From: Reticulitermes lucifugus
Taxonomy: Eukaryota; Arthropoda; Insecta; Blattodea; Rhinotermitidae
DNA length: 64,000 bases
Direction of reading: 5' to 3'
Assembly: GCA_026260175.1 (NCBI GenBank)
Contig: JAKCWW010000237.1
Span: 62,001-126,000 of the forward strand
The notes beneath the pieces are model-generated. The model searched no databases and was not told where the DNA came from. It was given only the letters and a program-made list of their open reading frames with translations. Positions 39,629 through 51,600 of this stretch are shown here, one piece after another. Position 1 is the stretch's first letter. Each line of letters opens with the position of its first letter. The position numbers and the translations under genes were made by a program.

Positions 39629-42600
39629 CTGAAGAGACAAAAATTACACTATGAGAAACTTCAGCGCTTGATATATTTAAACAATATGAATTATGAGAAC
39701 TGAGGTGTTCACCGGTGCCCCAAATTTAGATTAGGTGGTCTGTACTATGTTGTTGTGTGTAACGGCACAATGTAGTCCAGTAGGTAGTAGGTAGTGCTTC
39801 CGAGGAAACTGAAACATCTGTCAGGGTATAAATTCTGCTCGGCAAAGTGGTGTACTTGTTATGTCTTGAAGATGGAGATACTAGTCTGCTAACCACCTAC
39901 CGGGATACACTGTTACATCCTGAATTGAGCAGCAACTTCATCCGAAATATTGGTAACCATCTACCAGACTACACGGTGTGAAATTTCTACTTTGAAGTTT
40001 GTGTCAGTATGTTCCTCTGAAACGTTGGTACCCACATTCCAGACTAAGCTTGTGGAAGTCTTACCTTGAAGATGAAGGCAACATCTTCCTCCGAAATGTT
40101 TGTAACCACTTTCCATGCTTCAAAGAGCGTACGTTCTGCCCTGAAGATGAGAGAAATTTGTTCCTTCGAAACGGTGACACACACCTCTCAGACTACATGG
40201 TGAGATCAGTCTGACTATGGAGGCAATAATTTCCTCCAAAACATCCGTGCCAACCTACCAGACTACGTGGCGTCAAACACAGAAGATACGTATAACATGA
40301 ATCATGAAGAATGCCCTCCAGCATTCGCAGGGAATGGACGTGATGGAGAAATAAATGCATGACAGTACAAGCTTCGAGTCATAATTTATCTTAGTTCCCT
40401 GCTTTAAAGGGATACCGAAGATCATGTTTGTGAGATTACTATAATAGGGCTGTTTCGTATATATCGATGATTTGTCGACTCCAAATCATGTATTTATTTC
40501 TCTGATTGCACTTTATTTAACGACACTCTCCGTAATTCAGCCTATATAGGATCGATACTTTAGAAGAAATATAATGTCCAACGATTATCTCAGGATGATC
40601 GAATTCGGTTAATTGGAAAGGATTAAGGGAAATATGCCCTATCCTATTTCAAGGTCTTATGGAAGAATAATATCTCCTACCGCATGTAGATCAATTATCC
40701 TGCAAACAATCACTGTTCATTCACATAAATATGTGAAATCCATTAACACAATCCATAGAAACAACACAGGCAATGTACGTATAAACGTAACACAGAGGCG
40801 GGTTCGCGAAACCACTGCTGCCGTGGAAAAGCAATAAGAATTACATATTCCCAGCTTGTGTCTGGAGCCTTAGTTATCCAGAAAGCAAAGTGCATGCGCC
40901 GTATTATAATGTATCTGTGGCCTGTCTGACTCTACCATATTTTTTCACATAATCTCATAAATGGCACGACTTTCGGAAAAAAAAGTTATTGAACACAAAA
41001 TGTGTGCTTTGATTTTCTCTACAGGTTTTGTCTGAAATATTTCTCATTGTAAGAAGAATTGTGCGAGATATTATCATAAACGTACTTTGGTCTTCATTAA
41101 TGTACCCGTTATTCTTGTCAGATTTTATTGAAGCTTTAATTTTCTCAAAATATTTTAGAAAAATACTCAAATATCAAACTTCATGAAAATCCGTCCAGTT
41201 GGAGCCGACTTTTTCCATGAGGACGGACAGCCAAACAGACATAACGAAGGTAATAGTCGCTTTTCGCAATTTTGCGAACGCGCCTAAAAATGAAGATTCT
41301 TTAGTTTTAAAGCAAGTGGTACGTATAGCTACCGCTACTCTTTAAAGTTTTAAATACAGCGAATTATCAACAGCGGAGTCATTACTCACCTTACCAAAGA
41401 AGCGGTCCTCTTTGGGCAGGAAGTGCTGTGGCCAGATATTATCGAGATACCACTCGAAACTCTTGCACTTTAGCCTCTCACGGAGTTCGATTCGCGACCT
41501 CACACTTTGACGGTCCCGTATCCGAGCTGCAGCTGCAACAGGGAGGTAAAATAAAGATGCATTTATCCTTGTGCACGCCAGGAAGGCATACGGGGGGAGG
41601 AGGTAGAACGGAGGTGAGTGGTCATCTTCACGCTTATATCTAGCCCCTGGGAAAACGCCCCCGGTATCCATTGGATAGAAGGCAGGATGGGCCCCAGGGC
41701 CAGTCTGGACGCTTTGCAGAAGACAGAAGTCCCTTAACCTGCTGAAAATAAAATCACAATTCCTCGGTCACCCAACCCGTACCGTAACCCCTATACTGAC
41801 TAAGCTATCCCAGCTTGCCTACAGCAGGGAGATACTGTCAGCAACTACGAAAAGATCAGTTGGACGGTGCAACATGTTTGACAGTAGCAATAATTTTCTT
41901 GTGTGCTCCGATATTTAATCGTGTCTTTGACTAATTTTAACTTCAGTAGCAATGTCTGTTTGTCTCCACCGATACAGTATATACACACCACAAACCGGAA
42001 ATGTCAGACGATCAGGAAATCTACTTTCATTGACATTACCATAAACTAAACATATTCCAAGCAAAAATTTTATTTATCATCACTGAATGGGTTAATATTT
42101 GATGAAAAAATTCGTCTAAATAGCAAATAAATACTTAATTTCCACTTCAAAAAAATTCAACCCGTCTCTGTTACAAGACCAGTGGGTTAAAGCTGTTTCA
42201 AAGAAAGAATCACTGTTGCTGTAAGTCGTGCAAAACCCACAAATATACTGTTTACTAAACGCATAGTTCTTGAATGTTACAAGATGTAGTACTCGTACAT
42301 GCAGTTAACACTGTGCTCTACAGAGTTAAATAACGGGTACAGTTCCTTCTTGGAATAAAGGGCATATTCCCTTCGATTCTCGACAAAAATACCGTCTGTG
42401 CCTCCTCATGTATGTTATATTTTCTTCAATCCCCAAGAAAAAATCAGGATCTGTAGTGCTTAAAATATACTTCGGCCATTTTATTCTAAACTCACCACGT
42501 AGAGTAATGACGTCATTTTTTAATCAAGACCCCCTTTATAAACCTAAAATTTAAAATATAAGACACTGTAATCTTGCCCTTTGTTTTGTATGGGTATGGA

Positions 42601-45600
42601 TATTAGTTTGTGCCGTAAGGGAAGAAAATAAATTCAGCGTACTTGCAAACAAGATGCTGATGACAATATTTGGAGTTAAAAGAAATAAAGTAAAAGAATT
42701 ATTGATAAAATTATGAGGCAGAGACCTTCGTAACTTGTATTCCAGACTCTATTACGGTGATCAAATCAAAAAGGACAGGATAGATGGTACGGAGTATATT
42801 TTGTGGGGATAAATGCATATAATATTTTAGAAAAAAACCTGAAGGGAATAAATAAAATAAATTATCTAGCTGATCTAGTCATAGATGGAATTATACTATT
42901 AAGATTAATCTTTAAAAAATAGTATGTGTGCATATGTGAACTGGATTCATCTCTCTCAGGAAAGTGCCTAGTATCATACAATTCTTAACACGATAATGAC
43001 GTTCACGTTGCTTGAAGGAGAAGGATATCATCAGCTTTGAAGGACTCTGCCCTTGGGGTTCGAATTCTACCGCAAAGATTTGGAAAACGCGTGTGGAAGT
43101 TGAGAGGGACATAATGAAAACACACGCACTCTAGTAATTCGAAAATAATTCCAGTCATAAACAAAAACATTTGTAAAACGGTAGAGTAGCAAGATGACGG
43201 TAATCTTGACACCCTTTTCAACTGCATTTACTTATTTTATAGTACTTTCACCGTGCATTTTCAATTCACTTTTTATTAACCAACTAGATGCACTTTCACT
43301 TTCAACTATTTAATTGTTTACAAATTTTCCCCTACATACGTTTCGGTCCATACAGGACCCCCTGATGATGGTCCTGTATGGACCGAAACGTATGTAGGGG
43401 GAAATTTGTAAACAATTAATAGTTGAAAGTGAAAGTACATCTAGCTGCTTAATAGAAAGTGCATTTACTGAATAAAAATAGACCCTAATATCCAGCAACC
43501 AGGACTTAAGTACGATGAACACCTTGTCTAACACTTTGCCATATCCTTGTTCAGCCTACGGACCACTGTTGTATCACCGAATGCACTGGTCCAGCAGCCA
43601 CATCATCACATTTCTTCAATACCGATCCTACACCTTTACCCATCGCGCTGATTGTGAGTTAAAACCCAGTCGCCAGCGCCTCAGCAGCACAGGAAATTAT
43701 ATCTATTTGCGGACAACTAAAGCTAAAAAATAACTCTCAAAGAGGTCGGAACCAAGAAGCATGGAGAAGCGCACAAACCTGGGTTGAATCTGAAGTAGAA
43801 TTCCTTCCAGTCGTCCATCCACACGAGCGCGACCCTTGCCAAGTTTGAGTACAGTACTTCACCGACTCCGCCGGGGAAGGTATACGGCGAGGATTTGCGG
43901 AACAAGTGGCCAACATGCGAGCATGGCGCAATCTCTACGCTGCCTCCACACTGCCACACCTGAAACAGACATTGTAGATTTTAGGGTTCCTAGTAGGAAC
44001 CATTTTCCATTTCTAACAGTAATCTTGCGTGTAAAAGTCATGCAAGGAATGAGAAATTGGTGTAAGAATTTGACAGAAAAATCCGAACGGCATAGGCCAC
44101 TTGGAAACTCTAGGTGTAGATGGAAGGGCGCAATAAATATCTCTGAAAATAGACTATGTGGATGTGGATTGGATTCATTTGGCTCGGGACAGGAAATAAT
44201 TACAGGCTGTAATGGAAATGTAAAGCGCCTTCAGATGCGCTTAAAGGCGAAGGTTTTCTTTGTAGCTGAACGACTGTTAGGTTCTGAAGAATGACTCTCG
44301 CCCATGGAGTGAGTTGCAACTACAAAGACAAGTTGATGAACAAAGATTAAATCGTCATCTTCTGGGTTATCATGCAGGTCTTGTAGGTGGTTACCAACGT
44401 TTCGGAATGATATTTGCATCCACTTCCAGCCTGAAGATGGAGCTAGCAGATTCTCCGAAACCTTGGACACTGTTCAGCAGACTGTACAATGAATATTGAG
44501 GTAACAGGCTCCTCGAAAATTTACTACCCATCCACCGGACTTCACCGTGTTATATGAACCAGAAAGCCACAGTAAATCTTCACCTCGTAGAGAATCTGAA
44601 ATATTGCTACTTGGTTAAGTTGAGGCAGAATAAAATATATTATTGGAAGAAGGCTCTAATAAGAGGAAAACGGCAGCTCACAAGTTGGTTCTTGTTTATT
44701 TAACGTCACTCTGACAACAGAATTGGTTAATTAGCACTTAGCAATAAATCATATGACCATTATCAGTGCCAAGAAGCGAAGGCCGTGGAAGAAAGGAGTT
44801 TTAACCCCCTGAAGTCTAAAGTTCATCTAAATAATGTTTAAAAAATAAATTCCCACCTCCCAGAAAATACACTGCATCTCCAATGAGAAAAAAAACGTTT
44901 CCTTATGATTACGGATGTAATCACCGTTTATTCTGAGAGCAAAATGGAATCCATAATAAATACACTGTGTTTTAAAGGGTTAAAATTTCTTCCAGTTTAT
45001 ACGTTCAGAGACCCGAGGTAAACCACGAATAAATTTAGGTGCCTTGGCCGATATCTGGAAAAGGGAATGGCAGAATTACGGGAATGGAATAATAACTTAC
45101 ACTACGTAATTAAAAATAATTATAAAATATACGTCTAATAGACGGTGTAAGAAGGATGTGGTATAATTAATGGCAAGGCGCACAGGTTCTTTAAAAAAGC
45201 TGACAGTGTTTCACCTGGTCAGGGAAATTCCATCCTTCCGTGAAACCTAAACGTTCATTGCCATTTTCACAAGATGGCACCACTGAACGCTACTGTTCAT
45301 CACATGAATCCAATCTACTGTCACAATATCTTTTTGCAAAACACTTTTTAATATTACTCTCCAATCTGCGCGCATCTCTCCTTCATATTTCTGGCTAAAA
45401 TTATGCATATATTCATCCTATTTCCCAAGTGTGCCACATGTCCAGCTTCTCACTTCCATCTTGATTTAAGCACCTCATAATGTATGGCATGAATCTAAGT
45501 AGGCCTACACAATGTGACACTCCTCCTTACACAGTTTAACATGAGAGGGAAGTGAAACACAGGACAATGTAAGGATAAATATACTTGTGAAGCCCAGAAA

Positions 45601-48600
45601 GGAATCTCTGAATTGGAATGATATGTTTTGCAAGTGGTCTTACCCGAAATGATAACTCAAGGTTTTCACCACCCCATATCTCCATCTGATCATCATAAGC
45701 TCCTAGTTCAAAAAAGTAGTCCTTGTCCATCGCAAAGAGGCCGCCGGCCATCGCTGGGGTCCTGAAATGTAGAAGAGGGTTCAATGTTACAAGTTCTTAA
45801 TGTTTAAGCCATGTTCAATACACTACTGACTCAACTGTTCAGGGCATTTCTTGATGAAGGTGAAAAAAATTGCCTAATATTACAAAAAATTAACATAACT
45901 GTAAAAACGGCATACACAAGAAGCTGTCGTTAACTAATACCACTGAGTTCACATTTATACGACATATTTCTAAAATTCCTCTTTGTATTATCCTTATCTT
46001 CTACATTCTGAACCTGTCAATTATCATTCTACCATATTCACGTACCTATCGACGAGAGGCCATTAGAAATCGTATTTCAGGAAACTGTCTCACCACAGTT
46101 TAAAAATTAAATTAAATTAAAATGATATAAATGAACAGCAGAACAGTTGCAGGATAACAATTCAGGAAAAACACGTTTGAAAAATGTGTGCAGTTTAATT
46201 TTTCCACTTCTGTTATTCCTCTGTTTTGTCTGGATTCCTATTCAGTGTCCTCAATTAAATTCCTTCCCACAGTCAAACGCACGTCAATGCCCCAGCTTCC
46301 GTAGCGTCATTAGCGAAAACATTCGTCACAGGAAACATTTCATATACTTCCGCTAGAAAGGGGGTCGCCGTTCCCATTCGGCAACATCTCCTACCGGTGT
46401 GTTAGGAAAGTAATCTACAGTGATTTTTGCAGGCAACATTGATATTTTCACTCCACTGCAGGACACGGTCTCACAGCTACTTGCGGTCAGCTGTTGTTTG
46501 TCACTCCCATCCCTCCGTCTGTCTGATACTTGATCAAACAGGTCTCTGATAATGATCAGACAATCAGAATGGCTCTCAGTCTTAGGCCGTATTGAGAAGT
46601 AACTTTTCTTCTCCCGGGATATGGTATCATTCCTTGTCAGTATCACAATGCCTGATGCATAAAATTAACACTCAAATTAAGAAATTAAAATTTGTGCATT
46701 TAAACAGAATACAATTGAAAATGACGATCTGAATCGCAACCATAAACGCTACCGCAATATTCATATTTCGCTTTAACAGGAGCGGACAACCAGCATTCTG
46801 GCAAGACCAGCATCTAATGATCATACAATATTTGCATTTTCTCCGATACGTTCGCGATAAGATGTGGAAAGCTGACATTATATTTCACTTTTTTGTAGGA
46901 TATTCCCAGCATTTGTAACGTGATTCTGACTGACGGTGTGAATTCTAATTGTAACATCCTCACTGTTGCTTTGAACGTTGTACGGCTCGTTCTTTGTAAC
47001 TCCTTCCGGGCATTATTTTTTTCCTTAATTAGGCCTAAGGAATATTTGGGAAATTTAATGTGGCTCATCAAAATGGAACCTCCATCTATGAAGGTCATCA
47101 AATTATATTTCCAAAGTATACAGTCTGGTGGCCGGGATAGCTCAGTCGGTATAGCGACTCGTTACGGGCTGGACGGTCAGGAGATCGAACCCCGGTAGGA
47201 ACGAGATTTTCCGCACCCATCCAGACTGGCCCCCAAGCCCACCTAGCCTCCTGTACAATGGGTACCGCGGCAATTTCCCGGAAGTAAAGCGGCCGGGACG
47301 TGGCGAGGCGTTGACCACCCAACCCCATCTAGCGCCGAGGTTAAACGGTACAGCTCTACATCTACCCCACCCCCTCTGTACCTTAATGACATGTTATAGG
47401 GTGAACTTTGCCTTTTTATTATACAGTTGAGCGTGAAGTCAAATTTCTGCTGTCCTTTTCTCAAGCCACAACTGCTATAATTGGAGGCTTTTCTCTTAAA
47501 ATGGTTCACGAAACTTATGACTCAAGTGTAAATTAATTGACCTTTCATGTTAGCCAGCACTATTCAGGTTCTGGATAACATCCATGCATGAAACTATCTT
47601 ATCGAATCACTAGCGGTTATGTCCCTACGGCTTATTTCTATCCCTCTACGTGTCAGTTACGACAAGTCTGCAGTTATATCTGCATTCCGCATAGCGTTTA
47701 TATCGTTGCGGAAAAAAGCAGAAGTTGCAAACGGTGTTGTAATAATGACTGCATTGCTGTAATGCCCAGCAGTTTGATCCCGGCAGTACAAGAACCTAGA
47801 TGTGTCTCTGTAGAGTAACTAGCTTCAGTCCTGTTCTTACCACAAGGGTGAGTAAGTAAAAAGGAAGGAAATATTAAGGTGTAAATGTCACATTCTTAAA
47901 TTATTCCCGTATTAATAATATTATATCAAAAGGCACGGTTCACGTAAAAAAGCACTCCTACTTCGCAGTAGGCACGTTCCGTTTTCAAATTTCAGCTCCA
48001 AAACCGTTTGCTATGAAAGGTATTTTTCTGGGCTTCCGCATTTCTTCCATACAACTCCGGGGATAGCACCTCAGTAACAAAATGATCGTTTCCTTCCACA
48101 TCCTTTCAATACATTGTTTACTAATCATCCTAATTTTCGACCTATGTTATGTTAGCTCTTGATATTTTTATTGAATAAATTATAAAAAATCATAAAGGAT
48201 TAAATACTGTCAAAATAAATAATTTTTGTTAATGTTAATTTATTTTAAGGCAACATGCTTCGACCAACGTTAGTCATCTTCAGATCACCAAAATCAAAAT
48301 AGGTATTAGTGTACAATTGCATAATTAGTGCTAATAACAGACATGTATTTTATAAAACGTAAATTGAGATCTCAATTATTAACACTAAATAATGCAGTTG
48401 TATACTATACCTTTTGTGATTCTGGTGGCCTGAAGATCACCAACTAACTAACCAACTAACTAACTAACCAACTAACTAACTAACCAACTAACTAACTAAC
48501 TCCATGAAGTAGAGTCCTTCTTGAGAAGCTAACAGGTCGTCAGCTAGTCAAGACATTTCCCGCGTTTTATGGAACCCGAAGGTTCATTACCGCATTCACA

Positions 48601-51600
48601 ACAGCCTGCCACCGGTCCCTATCCTGAGCCATATCAATCCAGTCCTCGCCCTCCCATCCCACTTCTTGAAGACCCATTTTAATATTATCCTCCCAACTAC
48701 GCCTGGGTCTTCCAAGTGGTGAAGATCACCAACGTTGGTCGAAACATCTTGCCTTAAATAAATTTACAAATTAGTTGTGTGGACGGTATTTAATCCTTTA
48801 TAATTCAATATAACACAATGGGAAGTTTAACACGAAATTTACAAATAAATTTTTATTGCACAGGTATTTGTCTCTTAATGAAATAGTTTGCGCATGTATG
48901 CCTTAACACTTCGCTTTGAAGGGGATATACGTACTGCTGTAACATGAGTCACAGACTGACATGAACATGGCCCGGACTCTCTCCTTGACTGTCGTGAAAC
49001 GTTACCTTACTACAGCCGTATCACTGAAAACCTGTGTAAAACATGTCTAGTTCTTGAAACATAAACTGGCTCGTCTCCAAATCTTATGAAAATTGACTGA
49101 AACATGATCCGGAATCCACCAGAATCTTCTAAAACTTGATTATAACATGACCGACGTTGTAAATTAATCTTCTGAAACTTGCCCAAAACGTGACCGACGT
49201 TGCATCCCAATCCACTTAAGCTTATCCATAAGATCCGGTCTGTACCTGAATGGCTCCGTAATATCCTGCTTCCTTCTTTTGATTTCGCCGCCCCCGAGAG
49301 TGTACCACCGGAAGTGAAGTTCCCAGTTGAAGGCTCCCCAGTGCAGTTCGAAGCTTCTCACGTAAGCAAACGTGTCATCATTGATGATGTCAATCACCGG
49401 GCACACAACCCGAGTCCTGTCCTCAGCAATTCTGGAAATTAAATTTTCGAGCCAGCCTGGAGGTGAAATATAACAAGTTAGAAAATATACGCATAGTGTA
49501 ACAATTCCGGGGCCTTCTGTCACTTCTGTTCCATTACACAGATATCCGTATGACTTAGAATTAAATTATATCGGGCATTAATTGTGTTCCATTTGCCTCT
49601 ACAACTTTTGTTTCAAACATTTTTTGCTCCGATAAATCCTTATCAAGATACTGTCGATAAGCTTACAGAAACGCGTATAGTTCTTCATGTAAAATTCCTT
49701 TGCTTTTCATCAGATTCTAACTGAAATGTTAATTATTTGACATGTCGGTAGAATTCCCATTATAAAATTTTATGAAAATACTTTCGGTGGTCCTCGACTT
49801 TTACTTCTTACCTACGGTACATTCGCAGTGGGCGTCTAGGAAGGTGAGGACCTGCCCTCGTGCCTCCTGTGCCCCCATAAGCCGTGCTCTCACCAGACCC
49901 ACTCGTTCGTGGGTGCGCAGAACGCGGGTCGGAACCGGGAGCTTCGAGACGTGCTCATCAAGAGGCTCCCGCAGAAATGCTGAAACATTTATTTCGGCAT
50001 TAAGAACAGTAGTACGCGGTACTCCCGGAGGTTCGTAGTAGTGCAGCCGAAGAAACTAAAGTGTTCGCAACCGTTTTCGCATAATTCCACTGTTGCTCGG
50101 TACCTCAGTAAGCTCAGAACAGTACAAACATAATTCATTAAAACCTATTCGATAATTAATTTCCATACTTCTTACTGCCCAACTTGTATGCTTTCCCAGA
50201 AATGTTCTTATTCAAATCGTAATTAATTTGTTGATTTTCCCTATTTACATTATATGTCCCACCCATCGTGCAATCTGGTAGGTGGTACTGACGTTCCGGG
50301 AAAACATGCTACTGCTGACTATCTTTACCGTGAGGAACAAGGCAACATATTCATCAGAAAGGCGTACACCAACATATCAGACTGCACTTTGTTGTAAGCC
50401 AGAACGCCTCGATATGAATATTCACCGTCATGGAAACCCCAAATCTTAAACACTTAATCTATGTTGTTGTCTTAGGTCGTGATATTCTCAAAATAATTTC
50501 GTTGTTGTTTCTTACAAAGCGTACTTTTAATCTCCGGTCTCATCACGATACATATCACGGGGAGCTCCATCGCTTCCTTCCGTCGGTAGTTTATAGTCCG
50601 TAAGTCCCCCGCAGTTCATGGGTACCGGGTGTCTTTCCCGGGGGTAAAGCAAGCGGAGCGCGGCGTTAACCACCCACCACCATATAGCGCCGAGTTTAAA
50701 ACGAGTTTAGCTATACCTCTACTCCCCTTCTGGGCCATCATAGCCTGTTCTAGGGTGAACTTTACCTCTTTACCTTTCATGTCCCCCGCAGGTCTACGTA
50801 ATAGAACAGTCTCGAAGTGCTGCTTTACAGCTTCTGAGCTGACCTCGCACTTTCACCAAATATTTACCGCCAAACGAGAGAGCTCTTCTCTTGAACTACA
50901 AGCAGTTTCTCTCCGAATATTTTTTCAGTTCTTGCACTGATCGTGGTTTGCCCTATATTTCTCTTCTGCTGCTAATTCCCTGAATAACTGTGTCTGAGTT
51001 GATTTAACCCACCTGTCGAAATCTGTTTCTTCGAAAAGCGTGGGCCCTAATATTTTGTGCAAAATCACTGTGCTTTAAGGCGCTATGAAACAAACGTGAG
51101 GAACTAGGTGGGAATTTTCGTAACACCAATGTTTGTCAGTCTGGCTGTTTAGGTCACTACTTCACGTACACTATGTATCATCCCAGGTATATACAATTTT
51201 TCACATTTTGTATCTGTCAAGTACTGAACCTATGATTACATGTTCTTTCACTCTTCTGTATGTTGTTCTTTTATATGGCAATGTTTATGCGGTATACTGT
51301 TTACTTCGGCCATATTTTTCCCATTTGGAACTTATTTAAATAAGACATAAAATTCAATTTCTATCTCATACAAAACATATTGCAGCCCCATTATCAAGAC
51401 TTATTAGTTGGCGCTCTTTAAAGAAATAATCTATGCCCATTTTAAATATTACACGAAACACGAACAAAGGCACTCTGTACGCCAAATGCAGAATTCTAAG
51501 CGTTAAAGTAGCTCGGACGTATAGTGACTATTGTACCATAATATATGCAGTAAAGCCTGTAAAGATATCCACTTTTTATATTGGCTACATGCCGAAGTTG

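Noticed and set aside
43836-44294. 152-codon plus-strand open frame, the longest in the window
   Set aside because: Its left part is antisense to pgant exon 8 and its right part runs through a decayed LINE fragment.
45536-45784. Open frame longer than exon 7 on the minus strand
   Set aside because: Only 45644-45761 matches the GALNT family; the flanks are intron read-through beyond clear splice sites.
46353-46646. 97-codon minus-strand frame ending near ERRPPF
   Set aside because: No family recognised and no splice or repeat structure; treated as chance or unnamed repeat.
47146-47215. tRNA gene-like sequence with A and B box resemblance
   Set aside because: It is the head of a SINE with a body, tail and target duplication; it lacks a full cloverleaf.
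49772-50038. Plus-strand open frame rich in Arg and Ser
   Set aside because: It is the antisense of pgant exon 5 and its GC-rich codons.
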